In this document: in pieces, positions 23,020-33,858 of the stretch
Layout: each line of letters opens with the position of its first letter
Numbering within the stretch: position 1 is the stretch's first letter
Assembly (NCBI GenBank): GCA_017893485.1
Contig: CM030363.1
Coordinates: 175,183,744 to 175,247,743, forward strand
Direction: 5' to 3'
Origin: Hemerocallis citrina
Taxonomy: Eukaryota > Streptophyta > Magnoliopsida > Asparagales > Asphodelaceae
DNA length: 64,000 nt
The notes under the pieces: generated by a model
Databases searched by the model: none
Told to the model about the DNA's origin: nothing
The model's input: the letters and a program-made list of their open reading frames with translations, nothing else
Made by a program: the position numbers and the translations under genes

Positions 23020-23822
23020 AGTGATCCCGTAAAAACTGATCTTATAGCTTAGTTTGATATTCTCTTCCCAAAGAGATATAAAAGTTGTATGATTGAATCG
23101 GTACACATCAGGAGGCAGGAAAAAAATAAACATTATAAAACTCCAAAGTACCCGGTTCAAGCTCAAACTAAATATCTACTTAAATTTTATGATGGACGTG
23201 AATTGTGGAGCGATTGTTATGGACAATTTGAGCAGATCGGACGGCTGTAGAGTTCTGACTCCACCTTCACTTAATTTTTATGATGAGCGCGAATTATGGA
23301 GCAATCAGAGCACACATTTTTTGAAGATTGGACGGGTGCAGTGTTCTGACCCCATCTTCACTTAAGGGCAGATATTTAGAGTCTTCGAGATCGAGGAATA
23401 CGACGACAAGGAGGTCATGATCGAACCTACTATGGACTGATAAAGGCAGTATTAGCTAGATTCCTACCCCCTGGGGTTGTGTTGTGGGGGATCTTCTCCA
23501 TATTGATTGTACTTCAAATGTTGTTTATGTTTTATTTTGTCCCACCTTCCTATTTGTGATAGAGGAACTATATTTTATTTCATGCTTCATATTCTTTTGT
23601 ATATGGTCCAGTATTCTGAGTTTGTTTTGTTAACTCTGTATTAAAAAAACAAGGTCGCTATAATCCACATTTTCTTCAAAAAGAAAAAAAAAACCCAAAC
23701 AACCACCATCCCTAACCCTTCTCTTTCTGCCCCTCCAAGAAGGGGACCGAAATTAGGTTTAGGGTTTTGATTTCCCCCAACAGATGCCATCTTTATCCTC
23801 CCTCTTCACCCTCCTCCTTTTC
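23017..23822. other. Gene-free sequence with a tandem duplication
   Basis: No gene is recognised. A diverged tandem duplication of about 90-95 bp lies at 23180-23269 and 23270-23364. Both units start with t-a-atttttatgatg followed by gcgaatt.tggagc and end in ttctgac.cc..cttcactta. The start at 23017 (gggagtgatcccgt), directly against a (TA)n tract, looks like the end of another small element, but I cannot find its other end. Confidence 0.45.
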
Positions 23823-24216
23823 TGTTACAACACCTTCTACAAAGCCAATGGCCATGGCGGAGCCCTTCTTCATCATCATCTATGATCCAAGAATAGAAGA
23901 ATGTAGAAGACAAGAAGATAAGTAAGTGCGATTAAGAACTATTGTAATCACAATTGCAATCGTTCAGTTACAAGCATGGGTTTATATAAACCCAATTCCC
24001 CGCAAGTCCACTTGGAAGAGGAATAAGAGGACAATTACAACAGCCGTAGTAGCCTAACCGCTTCCCCTCCATGTGGCACGTACAAAGCCCAAGTTCATTT
24101 AACCGCTGGATTACATTATAATTGGTGGGTCCAGCTAACCACAACCCTCAGAGCTACACCCCTTCACATCTTATTTACCAACAAGGACAAAAGTTACAAC
24201 TTTACAAATTAGTCCA
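23823..24216 (-). repeat. 3' LTR of the gypsy element (394 bp)
   Basis: On the minus strand it begins TGGACTAATTTG and ends ...GTTGTAACA, with a TATA box in gggtttatataaaccc (23976-23991) placed as expected for a U3/R boundary. The same sequence, clearly homologous over its whole length, recurs at 44989-45369. The start is set at the last TG before the two copies diverge and may be a few bases off. Confidence 0.65.
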
Positions 24217-24448
24217 TGTTTGGACTGATACGCCAGAAAAGATCCAGCTCCTTCAAGAGCGTGTTCTGCCCTCCCTTCTTCCAATGGAGTTTCCAATGTT
24301 TTCTAAAACTGAGGGAAGCAGAGATACAGATCCCAGATCTCTTACCAGGTCACTTCCTTTACACAGCCATCCCTCCACTGATCAAAAGCTCGAAACAATC
24401 TTCTCTTTCCTTGGAATAAGCCTCCTATCCAAAATCTTCGCAGGTTTA
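24217..24448 (-). pseudogene. Gypsy pol C-terminus with chromodomain-like tail, cut by copia insertion
   Basis: Reading on from the insertion point (24448) towards the LTR, the frame gives KPAKILDRRLIPRKEKIV. After one frameshift it gives VTWE.IWDLYLCFPQF, with a stop in between. This is the pattern PA.IL.RR....G......V.W.........TWE....L...FP, typical of the C-terminal chromodomain-like region after gypsy integrase. The matching upstream part is at 27522 onward. It may have helped target integration to particular chromatin. Confidence 0.6.
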
Positions 24449-25200
24449 TGCTAGGATTGTGTCTTGTATACTCGTTGTTCAGATTGAAAGAAGGTAATAT
24501 GAAGCACAGAGGTCGAAGCGTCGAAGTAAGTAGAAGGAGAAAACAGCAGCAGCAGGGTGCAGGCTAGTTGCGGTTGACCGGTCTTGGTGACAGTCGACCG
24601 CACCTCCCGACCGTGCCCCCCAACCGCTCGTTGTACATGGATTGTCCGAGAGTGGTACGGTCGACCGATCTTGTTGGACGGTCGACCGCCCGGGCGCTGA
24701 TTCGTTTTTGGGCTTCGATTTGTTAGGTCGGTTCAGCCCAATCTTCAACTCCAAGTTAGATCATGCGGCTTTTATTCAGTTACTTCTTCTTCAGGTTATA
24801 TCGGACGACTGAGGATTAAGATTAGACCTAAGTTTTCTTTCTATTCTTCTATATATATTGTAAACTCCTCCAATATGAGATGTAGTACTTCATAGATTCT
24901 TTTCTCTATTGCAAAGAAAGGCTCGAGAGAGAGATAGTTCTTGGTGGGTAAGTTTAATTCTTTGTGTCAAGTGAATCAGTAACTTCTTGTAATCTCCTCT
25001 AGTTGAATATCAGATCTCCCTATATTTCTCCCTGGATTAAGCAAAAGCTAACCGGGATAAGTCATCGTTGTTGTGTTTGTGTTAGTTTGGTGGATCTACT
25101 TGCTTGCTCAATTTATTCGCCTCTTCTACTTCGACTTCCTCATTGCTCTAATTAGTTCCGCTGTGACCAGAGGGCATTTGTTGACACCCAAATCCCAACA
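24449..25200 (+). repeat. 5' LTR of copia element 3
   Basis: 752 bp, TG...CA. Its U3 contains GTCGAC palindromes (cagtcgaccgc, acggtcgaccg twice, plus one mutated copy at 24577-24588) and a TATA-like ctatatatattg near 24849. It differs from the 3' copy at scattered positions, so the insertion is not very recent. Confidence 0.9.
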
Positions 25201-25241
25201 ACTGGTAATTGAGCTTCAGGTTGCCGAGTTCCTTGGTTAAG

Positions 25242-26434
25242 ATGACAGGCCACAGTATTTTGAAGATCAAGCAATTCGATGGTAAGATCAATTTCAATCT
25301 TTGGAAGATTGACATGTATGATATTCTTGTTCAAGAACGGTTGCAGCCAGCAGTTAAGAAGAAGGAAAAGCTAACTGATATGAAGGATGACGTTTGGGAA
25401 GATATTCGTGAAAGAGCCATAAGTCTAATCCAACTATCCTTGACGGACGAGGTCAAGTGCAGATTTCTTGAAGAAACTGACACAGCGAGTTTGTGAGAAA
25501 GACTCATAACTGACTACTCCGGTTCGTCGTTATTAGATCGGATGCATTGGAAGAGGAAGTTATTCTGTTTATCTATGAAGGAAGGTACTGATCTCCAAGA
25601 CCACATTACAGAGTTCAATAAGGTATTATCTGAACTTAAGGCGATCAACGCAGATGTGTGTGAGGAAGATAAAGCTTTTAACCTGATATATTCACTGCCG
25701 GATTCGTACGAGCCTTTGATCATGACCATGCTATATGATAGATCTGCCAAGGAGAGTATTTCGGTAGATGGTATAATCAAAGCATTGAAAGAAAATCAAC
25801 TTAGGAAGGAGACTCATAAATCTTCATCGTCTATTCCTATAAGTTGTCTAGTAGTGGATGGTCATTCGGGGGAAGACAAAGTGCTTTGCAAAAGGATTCG
25901 ATCCGTTGCCGATATTGTAAGAGGCCAGGACATATCAAGAAAGACTGTTCGAAATTGCAGAATCAGGAGAGCGCAAAGAACGGGAGTTCAGCCGCTAATG
26001 TGGTTAGTGTCTTTGATTCAGGTGGTTCGTATCTTCTTGTTTCAAATTCTTTAGAAGTGGATTCTAATTGGTTTCTTGACTCAGGGAGTTATTCTCATAT
26101 TTGCTCCAAGAGGGAGTTGTTTTCTACTTATAAGTCTACTATGGGGCATTGTGTGACAATAGGAACTGGAGAGATTTGTGAAGTAGTAGGTGAGGGGACA
26201 GTTGAGTTGAAGATGCCAGGTCTAAATTTGTTCACTTTAACGGATGTTTTGCATATTCCTCTGCTGAAACGGAATCTGATTTCCTTGAGAACTCTTGATG
26301 CACAAGGCTGCAGGTACACAGCTCGAGGTGAAGTTCTGTCTGTTTTTCAAGGTCGTCGTGAAGTGATTAAAGGTATGAGAGTGGTTGGGCTAAGCCAACA
26401 CAATCTCTACAAGCTTTGGGGAATTCGAAAATCC
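25242..26434 (+). pseudogene. Copia element 3 gag-protease, with stop and frameshift
   Basis: The gag begins at MTGHSILKIKQFDGKINFNLWK (Met at 25242). It continues through DDVWEDIRERAISLIQLSL and a TGA stop at 25494-25496, where relatives would have Trp (SLWE). It resumes with LDRMHWKRKLFCLSMKEG, the gag segment LQDHITEFNKVLSEL, and LIYSLPDSYEPLI. A frameshift near 25840 leads to the CCHC zinc knuckle CRYCKRPGHIKKDC (about 25907-25950) and the protease, with the active-site motif WFLDSGSYSHIC (about 26070) and the flap-like ILHIP-type segment TDVLHIPLLKRNLIS. The frame stays open to NLYKLWG (about 26420), where the GAG-pre-integrase domain should start but does not. Gag would form the particle and protease would mature it. 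Confidence 0.87.
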
Positions 26435-26771
26435 TGCGCAGGGGTTGCTAGTTCTTTTTCCATTATTCCCGCAAGCTCGGCTAGTTTTCCGCAACTAGAA
26501 TCATTGAGACGGGACCACGACATTCAAATATTGTCGAGAGATGGAGAAAGCCTACGGGTAGGTGGAGTTCGTGCGGAGTTTGGCAACTTCGTGAGTACAT
26601 CTACGGAGGTGTGCCTTTGAGGGGCGACACTGGATTTGGTGAGATTGGGTAGAGATTATTTCAATTAGAAGAAGAAGCTATTGTTCTAAGTTTTCTTTGC
26701 AAGTGGAATTTGTTTTTGGAGATGAGTAACACATCATGTGATAGCACTCGTATGCAATCCAAGGTAGAGTT
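26435..26771 (+). other. Copia element 3: non-homologous tail replacing pol
   Basis: The open frame continues to a stop at 26618-26620, through IRKSCAGVASSFSIIPASSASFP and LSRDGESLRVGGVRAEF. This resembles no pol domain I know. After it come about 150 bases and a purine-rich ccaaggtagagttt before the 3' LTR. The tail stands exactly where about 3 kb of integrase-RT-RNase H would be expected. Confidence 0.6.
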
Positions 26772-27521
26772 TGTTAGGATTGTGTCTTGTATACTTGTTG
26801 TTCAGATTAAAAGAAGGTAATATGAAGCACGGAGGTCGAAGCGTCGAAGTGAGTAGAAGGAGAAAACAGCAGCAGCAGGGTGCATGCTAGTTGCGGTCGA
26901 CCGGTCTTGGTGACAGTCGACCGCACCCCCGACCGCCCCCCGACCGCTCGTTGTACATGGATTGTCCGAGAGTGGTACGGTCGACCGGTCTTGTTGGACG
27001 GTCGACCGCCCACGGTGCTGATTCGTTTTTGGGCTTCGATTTATTAGGTCGTTTCAGCCCAATCTTCAACTCCAAGTTAGATCGTGTAGCTCCTATTCAG
27101 TTACTTTTTTTCGGGATTATATCGGACGACTGAGGATCAAGATTAGAACTAGGTTTTCTCTCTATTCTTCTATATATATTGTAAACTCCTCCAATATGAG
27201 AGGTAGTAATTCATAGATTTTTTTCTCCATTGTAAAGAGAGACTCGAGAGAGAGATAGTTCTTGGTGGATGAGTTTAATTCCTTATGTTAAGTGAATCAG
27301 TAACCCCTTGTAATCTTCTCTAGTTGAATATCGGATCTCCCTATATTTTCCTCCGGATTAAGCAAAAGCTAACCGGGATAAGTTATCATTGTTGTGTTTG
27401 TGTTAGTTTGGTGGATCTACTTGCTTGCTCAATTTATTCGCCTCGTCTACTTCGACTTCCTCATTGCTCTAATTAGTTCCGCTGCGACCAGAGGGCATTT
27501 GTTGATGCCCCAATCCCAACA
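26772..27521 (+). repeat. 3' LTR of copia element 3
   Basis: 750 bp, nearly the same sequence as 24449-25200, with intact copies of the GTCGAC palindromes (gcggtcgaccg, cagtcgaccgc, acggtcgaccg twice). Followed by gttca, the presumed target duplication. Confidence 0.9.
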
Positions 27522-28578
27522 GTTCACTACCTTGATCCACCCTGAGTACAGGGTCCTCAGTAGTAACTGAGTGTTTGTGGCCTAATTTCCTCTTCAACTG
27601 AGAGATATGGAAGACACCATGAATTTTAGAACCTACTAGCTAGTAACTGCAGTTTGTAGGGTTCTGTCCCAATCCTTCACAGAATCATGTAAGGACCATA
27701 ACAAAGAGAAGACAACTTGTGCACCCTCCTGCCCCTAACTAAAACTTGTCTGTAAGGTTGCAGTTTGAGGTAAAACCAATCTCCTAAATCATACTCCTTG
27801 TCACTTCTATGCTTATCTGTTTGCAGCTTCCTTCTTTCCTGAGCCTTACTCAAGTTGTCTTTCAAAAGCTTTGGCATTGCATCCCTGTTGATCAGTGTCT
27901 GTACCACACTTTGCACCCTTGCAGTTTGAGGTATATAAGAGAGTAAGGTTGGGGTAGTCTCCCATACAACAACCTGATAAGGAGTAAGCTTTATGGAGTA
28001 GTGCCAATTTGTGTTATACCAACACTCTGCCCAGGGTAGAAAAGTAATCCACTCCAAAGGCTGATAGAAGCAAAAACACCTCAGGTAAGTCTCCAAGGTT
28101 TGATTGATCACCTTTGTCCATCACTTTGTAGATGAAATGCAGTAATCATACTTAATTGTGTTCCCCGCATCTCAAACAACTCCTTCCAAAAGCAGTTGGT
28201 GAAGCAGCTGGTGAACACTGAGTCTCTGTCATTCACAATTGCTTTAGGAAAATCATACAACTTGACTATACAAGCTAGGAATTTCTCAGCTACTATCTTA
28301 GCTATGTAAGGATGTGAAAAAGCTATGAAATGAGCATATTTTGATAGCCTATCCACCACCACCATAATTATTGTTTTCCCTGCACTCTTAGGCTGCCCAT
28401 CAATAAAACCCATGCTTATTTTCTCCCACACCACTGCAAGTAAAGTTAATGGCTGCAAGAGTCCAGCAGGTGATAGACTGAGGTACTTATTTCTCTGGCA
28501 CACATCACAATGCCTAATATATGCTTTGAATTGAGCTTGAATCCCTTCCAGTAATCTACTTGCTGCAGCCTTGACCAA
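27522..28578 (-). pseudogene. Gypsy integrase, broken
   Basis: The frame from 28578 starts just upstream of the HHCC-type zinc finger end CDVCQRNKYLSLSPAGLLQPL. It continues with the core WEKISMGFIDGQPKSAGKTIIMVVVDRLSKYAHF: the first catalytic Asp of the usual D-FI-GLP is here in a GFIDG context. Then comes KAIVNDRDSVFTSCFTNCFW with the second Asp. After a frame change near 28108 come PLEWITFLPWAECWYNTNWH, TPYQVVVWETTP and the basic C-terminal domain with DLGDWFYLKLQPYRQ (down to 27677). The last part, VFHISQLKRKLG, lies near 27600-27570, and the copia insertion cuts it at 27522. Integration enzyme of the element, now inactive. Confidence 0.87.
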
Positions 28579-28796
28579 GGATTTTAAAACCCTGCATGAC
28601 CTGCATGCAAGGTATCATGATGCTCATCAAAAAACACCTCAGTAAGTGGAGAATGAACACTCACCAAGGTCCTATACTTGTAGTAGTACACCCCCTTTTT
28701 CAAAGTATACTTCCTGCTATCTAATACTCCATCCGCAAGTTGCTATAGGATGTCTGCATAGAAAGGATCCTGCAAAACTGCTTGTTTGACTGCTTG

Positions 28797-29126
28797 TTAC
28801 TTGCTTGGTTGAACAACAGTTCTAGCATGTAGCCCACATTGTTCTTCACCAAACCTCCTTGATAGACTATCAGCTCCATTGTTATCAACACCCTTTTTAT
28901 ACTCTACTGTGAAATGATATCCATGTAACTTCCACAACCAAGTGTGTTGACCCTCAGTATACAATCTTTCCTCCAACAAATGATTCAAAGGCTTATGATC
29001 TATTTTGATAGTGAATTCTCTGCCTAAAAAATAATGCCTCCATTTGTTGACAGCTAACAAAATGACCAACATTTCTTTTTCATAGGCTGAGAGTACTCTA
29101 GCTTTTCCATTTAACTCCTGATTCAA
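28797..29126 (-). pseudogene. Gypsy RNase H domain
   Basis: This frame holds LSAYEKEMLVILLAVNKWRHYFLGREFTIKIDHKPLNHLLEERL, with the catalytic Glu of SAYEKEML and the Asp of KIDHKPL, then TWLWKLHGYHFTVEYKKGVDNNGADSLSR. This is the RNase H domain that follows the gypsy RT and leads towards the integrase. It would degrade the RNA strand after cDNA synthesis. A stop separates it from the integrase downstream (28797-28580). Confidence 0.88.
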
Positions 29127-30040
29127 ATAGGCTATGGGATGTTTTTACTGCATCAAGATAGGACCTAATCCATTTCGAGCGGCATCACATTCAAGCACAA
29201 ACCTCATGGAGAAATCAGACAACCTCAACACCGGTGAAGTAGTCAGGGCCAACTTAAGAGCCTCAAAAGCTTGTTGTGCACTGTCAGACATAGGAATGCA
29301 CTCTTCTTGGTCAAGGATACTATAGGATAAACTATAGAGCTGTAACCCGAGACAAATTCCTGTAATATCATGTTAACCCTAAGAATCCTGTCAGTGCCAT
29401 AAGAGTCCTAGGAACATGCCAATCTAACATTGCTGAGATCTTGTGAGGATCCACTGATACTCCCCTAGCTAATACCACATGACCCAGATAGGTCACCTCT
29501 GGTACTCCAATCACACACTCATTTTGGCTTATAGTTGATTATCTTGTAGCAGCTGCAAGACAATCTTCAAATGCAGCACATGAACTTCCATGGTTTTTCT
29601 ATATGACAAGATATCATCAAAGAAAACCAACACTTATTTCCTTAACTAAGCATGGAACACCTTGTTCATCAATGACTGAAAGGTGTAGGGGCATTTGTTA
29701 GGCCAAAGGGCATGACCAAATATTCATAATGGCCTTGGTGAGTTTCAAAGGAAGTTTTATGCATATCAGCATCACACAATATTCTTATCTGGTGGTAACC
29801 CCTTCTAAGATCCGGCTTGCTAAACATAGTGGAGCCATTCAATTCATCTAATAGTACATCTATAATAGGAATAGGGAACTTGTGTTTGATTGTAAGGTTG
29901 TTAAGAGACCTGTAATCAATACAAATTCCCCAAGTTATCTTGCTTCTTCACTATCACCACTGGTGAGGCAAATGAACTATAACTGGGCTTAATTATCCCT
30001 GTATTGAGCATCTATTTAACCATTTTCTCAATCTCACTCT
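29127..30040 (-). pseudogene. Gypsy reverse transcriptase, heavily mutated
   Basis: There is no long frame, but the minus strand in shifting frames shows the RT order. Near 30000-29930 are words like [13 protein letters not shown]; then RPYKHP..Q-type fingers just upstream. The active-site block VLVFFDDILSYRK (about 29630-29590) has the paired Asp. VYLGHVVLARGVS-type sequence follows near 29490-29450, and ALKLALTTSPVL (about 29255-29230) is the tether before RNase H. Stops and indels are frequent. It is clearly the polymerase of the same element, inactive. Confidence 0.75.
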
Positions 30041-30041
30041 T

Positions 30042-30866
30042 TTAATGCCAAGGGTGTTTATATGGCCTTAAATTCACTGGGTTTGCATAAGGAATTAAAG
30101 GAATTGTATGGTCATTATTTCTGTACGGTGGGAGGCCAGAAATCTCTTTAGAAACTACTTTAAACTTATGCAGTAATGCAGCCAAAGTAAGATGATATAC
30201 TTGCTGCGATTTGATTTCCTTAGAGGCCTGGACCGGTGTCAATGAAGTGACTTGCATCAAATATCCACCTCTCATCATCATCAAGGATTTAGCTATGGCC
30301 TTGGAGTGAACCACATCAAACTCCCCAATAGCAACACCAAACAATTCTTGACACTGGCCCTCTGCTTCAAAATTCACCGAGTTCTTTTTAAAATTGAAGC
30401 AGGCAACATCCAAAGTTGACATCTACTGAGCCCAAACACCGATTGACAATTACCCAAGGACAATATATAGAAGTATGATACAATGGAGACTCCTTGAAAC
30501 TTGAAAACCACACTTGCTACCTTCCCTTCACACCTCAATTTTTCCCCTCCAACTATTGTGACTTCAAGCTGAGGTCCTTTCTCTACCACCAATTGAGTTT
30601 TTGGCACTACTTTAGAATCTATAAAATTGTGTTTTATCCTATGTCCAGTAATGCATAAACCTCTTTCCTCTCAATAGAACCCTTAAGCCTAATAGTTTGA
30701 GTAGAAGACCTAGTCATTGCATGTAATGAAATGGCAGTTGCGGGATTTTTCTCTGAATGTTTCCGAAGAATCTCTTGCTCATTTGGACCTTCCAGCACAA
30801 AACTAGGGTCTTCATCATCTTCACTCTCGCTATCATATAATGCTCCTTCCACTTCAATCTGCATCA
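30042..30866 (-). pseudogene. Gypsy gag end / aspartic protease region
   Basis: From 30866 the minus frame reads LMQIEVEGALYDSESEDDED..., then LHAMTRSSTQTIRLKGSIERKEVYALLDIG. This is the start of a retroviral-type aspartic protease, with the usual ALLDSGST here LLDIG: Ile replaces the Ser next to the catalytic Asp. Further on, PQLEVTIVGGEKLRCEGK and the RT-proximal linker (30422-30042, ending NLRPYKHPWH) follow in two frames. The hAT element is inserted just upstream, at 30875. Confidence 0.7.
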
Positions 30867-30874
30867 AGCTCTTA

Positions 30875-31783
30875 CAGGGCCGGCCCTGAGTTCCGGGGGG
30901 CCCGAGGCGAACTTCCGAACTGGTGCCCAGCCCCATACATTAAAAAAAAAAAAAAACATGTATAAAAAAAATTTGCCAAAGCAAAATTTGCAAAATTTAT
31001 ACATTGTTCAAAGCAAAATATCCAAAATATATATCATTGAATAACGAGTTTTTTTTTATCATATTGAATAACAAGTTTCTCATAAGCATCATATATATAT
31101 ACAAAATAGAGTGAAACTGGTCTCATTTCGACCCAAAATGAATAAAAATGAAGTTTTTTGAAATTTATTACCTTCGATTGGTTACAGATCCGAAGAGAAG
31201 AACCTTGGAAAGCGTGCTGCCGTCGATCTGAAGGCGCCGTTCGGGATGGGATCTGAAGGCGCCGTTCGGGATGAGATTCGGTCACCGTTTAGGAATTGGG
31301 AGCAAAGAAGAAAGGCGCCGTTAGGGTTTCGTTCGGGATTTTTGGGAAAAAAGAAGGATTGAAGGAACAGATGGAGAGTGGGAGTGGGTCTTCGGGTTTG
31401 GGTTTTGGGGAAAAGAAGGGAGTGGTTGGGTTTTGTTTTAAAAGAGGGTTTGGGTTATCGGGTTTCGGGTTGTAAATTGAATGTGGGTTTAAATTAAATG
31501 TGGGTTTCGGATTTTATATCCATTTAAATGTGGATTTGTTTTAAATCACTCAAATTTAAAATCTCAATTTCAATCAAGTCTTCCAGAGTATCCCAAATAA
31601 TTTTTAAAATTTTTTTTAAAGGATCAAATAATTATTTTGGGGGCTCCTAATAAATTTTTTTTACGCGCAAAATACGTGCCTATCTTTACAAGGGAAGTTC
31701 GAAATTGGGGACCCCTAAAATTACAAAATCTGTAGGGGCTCAAAGCGGCCGCCTTACCCGCCTATACAGTGGGGCCGGCCCTG
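30875..31783. mobile_element. Non-autonomous hAT element (909 bp) with 8-bp duplication
   Basis: The ends are CAGGGCCGGCCCTGAG on the left and ...GTGGGGCCGGCCCTG on the right, a 12-bp terminal inverted repeat starting CAGGG as in hAT elements. The 8-base duplication agctctta flanks it perfectly (30867-30874 and 31784-31791). The interior is non-coding; a segment near 31203-31275 repeats tctgaaggcgccgttcgggatg twice. No transposase is present, so it would need one supplied in trans. It sits inside the gypsy gag-protease junction and is therefore younger than that element. Confidence 0.93.
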
Positions 31784-31791
31784 AGCTCTTA

Positions 31792-32640
31792 CCCTGTCAC
31801 ATGTGTCCCCTCACATATTTTTCATCACAATATTTTTTTTCACAATGAAAACAAAGTCATTTTCCCTTCTCTTAGCTACATATTTATCAAACTGAGGACT
31901 TTTCACCCCCCTGCCCCCTGCCCCCTGCCCCTTGCCCTTATTCCCTCCCCAAACAATATTGCCTTCTTTCACATGTTCATCCAAGGTTTAGGGCAACATG
32001 ATAAGACACATTAACCGTCTCCTCATGGTTTAAAATTGTTTGTAGCTCTCCAGGATTTCTTCTGCCCATTGATAATTGTTTCTCTAGTCATGGATTCCCT
32101 GTAAGCTTGCATTACAGTGGAAGGTTTTTTTCCTTGATTTCCCTTTGGATTTCATCGCTCAACCAATACAAAAAACAGTCGACAAGAACCTCTTCTAGTA
32201 GAGATATTGCCAAGTGACTATATTTGATAAAGAGTCGATGATGATCTCCAACTCTAGCACTCTGTTGTAGCTTGAACAAGGTCACAGTGGGATCATCTAA
32301 TTCTTGAGGACCAAACTACTATAACATTTCTCTTTTCAATCTTTGCCAAGTTATTTCAAAGCTTTCTTGTTTCTCCCACCATCTCCACCACAACAATGTC
32401 TCCCCCTTCAAGAAATATATGCTAAAGGTTACCTTATCCCTTATGTTAACCCTCTGCATGTGGAAATGGTGTTCTATATATTACAACCAATTAGTCACAT
32501 CTTCACCACCAAAACCTGGTAAATCAATCTTCGGTTTGCCAACCCTCTGCATGTGGAAATGATGTTCTATATGATACAACCAATTAGTCACATCTTCACT
32601 ACCACCAAAACTTGGTTAATCAATATTTGGTTGTTTAGGG
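31792..32640 (-). pseudogene. Gypsy gag, broken
   Basis: On the minus strand near 32635-32500 the codons give KIDLPGFGGEDVTNWL, then IEHHFHMQRVNIRDKVTFSIYFLKGETLLWWRWW and FEITWQRLKREML. This matches the Retrotrans_gag pattern P.F.G.D...W....E..F.......D..K.......L.G.A..W. Stops interrupt the frame. A 93-bp tandem duplication (32448-32540 and 32541-32633) repeats the start of this region. Confidence 0.72.
32448..32633. repeat. Tandem duplication of 93 bp in gypsy gag
   Basis: Both units begin aaccctctgcatgtggaaatg and continue with tgttctatat..tacaaccaattagtc, then ccaaaac.tgg. The second differs by a few substitutions and a 3-base insertion, so it arose after the element decayed or slightly before. 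Confidence 0.85.
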
Positions 32641-32775
32641 AAAGGGAAAATACCAGGATCTCGATCCAAGAACCTTGCTCTTCGCTCATCTTCCCTCTCC
32701 CAACGTCGCCTAGTTCTATGATGATCTTCTTGATGTAAGTACTGATGTCGAACATGTGGTGTAACTCCTAACAAA

Positions 32776-32869
32776 TTTGAGTTATGACACTTGTACGTGT
32801 ATTTTGTATCATTGCGTATAATATTTGAGTTATGACACTTGTACGTGTATTTTGTATCATTGCGTATAA
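32776..32869. repeat. Tandem duplication of 48 bp
   Basis: The unit tttgagttatgacac..tgcgtataat occurs at 32776-32823 and again, perfectly, from 32824. It lies between the gypsy gag and LTR block B, in otherwise unassigned sequence. Confidence 0.9.
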
Positions 32870-33416
32870 TGTCTTATGTAATACCCTGAATATGTGGGAA
32901 TGATCCATATGCATATTTAATATACTATTTTGTCAACTTGAGAACTTGTCACGCCCCGCTTCCCGTAATACAAAAATACGAGCATGCAACTAAGGCCCGG
33001 TGAATGATATAAGTATACCAACTCATATCATTCATAAGCTGTACAATACCAGTAAGCTAAATAATACAATAATAACCACATGAACAAGAATATAATACAA
33101 TAATCAATATCTGAGATACAATAACTTATAAAATGCCTGAGAATGTACAATGCAGTAAACAGTTCGCTAAGTTCCTTCAATGTTCCATCATCTGTACCTG
33201 TATAAATATTAACTCAAAGAAAAGAGGAAGTACCCATTAGAGCAAGCTTCGGGAGCAAGTAGTAGCAATCAGTTAAACAATAAAAGAACGACATGATAAG
33301 AACAAGAAATTGAAATGATATCAGAGTCAATAAACAACCAACGATAACATGATTAATAATGCAAGGGTCAGTAAATAATAGTCGATAGTGCAATAATCGA
33401 TAATGCAATGATCAGT

Positions 33417-33820
33417 TGTCAAGACTAAGTCGACTGAGCCAGAAGAATAGTTCTGTACAGTCGACTGATCCTACACCAGTCGACTGTACCAAACTGAACC
33501 TACAGGGTACTTCTGTTAAGTCGACTGATCCACAGTCCAGTCGACTTAAGCCTATCCGTAACAAACTCCTAAAGATCTGGTGCTTCTGTTAAGTCGACTG
33601 ATCCACAGTCCAGTCGACTTATGCCGTTCCGTAACAAAGTCCTAAACATCTGCAAGCTCTTCAAACGATCCAAAAGAATAGATCTGTAACTGCACTATTT
33701 GTATCCCTACATAATAGGATTTGTAACAAATTCTATGATCTGATAGGATCTATAAAAAGTCTATATATATCATCTTGCATCACCGGTTTAAGGTGTGCAA
33801 GCCAATCAATAAACTTCACT
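33417..33820 (+). repeat. 5' LTR of copia element 4
   Basis: It begins TGTCAAGACTAAGTCGACTG and ends aaacttcact. It has seven copies of the palindrome AGTCGACT in its first 215 bases and a TATA-like tctatatatatc near 33760. Compared with the 3' LTR it lacks 18 bp between two aagtcgactg repeats. Confidence 0.93.
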
Positions 33821-33858
33821 TGGTATCAGATCCTAACCGAGCTTAACCTCTTCCAATC

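Larger units (their letters stand above)
24449..27521 (+). mobile_element. Copia element 3: two LTRs, gag and protease only
   Basis: The LTRs are 24449-25200 (752 bp) and 26772-27521 (750 bp), starting TGYTAGGATTGTG and ending aatcccaaca. Target duplication is gttta on the left (24444-24448) and gttca on the right (27522-27526), one mismatch. Directly after the 5' LTR comes actggtaattgagc, a diverged initiator-Met-tRNA-type primer site. The 1.57-kb interior codes for gag, a zinc knuckle and the protease, then stops: integrase, RT and RNase H are absent. The element must have depended on a partner's pol to move, or lost its pol after insertion. Confidence 0.9.
23823..32640 (-). mobile_element. 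Ty3/gypsy retrotransposon carrying two nested insertions
   Basis: Read on the minus strand the order is gag (32640-31792), protease region, RT, RNase H, integrase, a C-terminal chromodomain-like tail and the 3' LTR (24216-23823). It is interrupted by a hAT element at 30875-31783 and by a copia element at 24449-27521. A 5' LTR was not found to the right; other repeats take over at 32640-32947. All coding parts carry stops or frameshifts. Protein order and motifs place it in Ty3/gypsy, probably a chromovirus; the clade is not certain. Confidence 0.85.

Noticed and set aside
22813..23166. Frames made of alternating Tyr-Ile residues
   Set aside because: Translations of (TA)n microsatellites.
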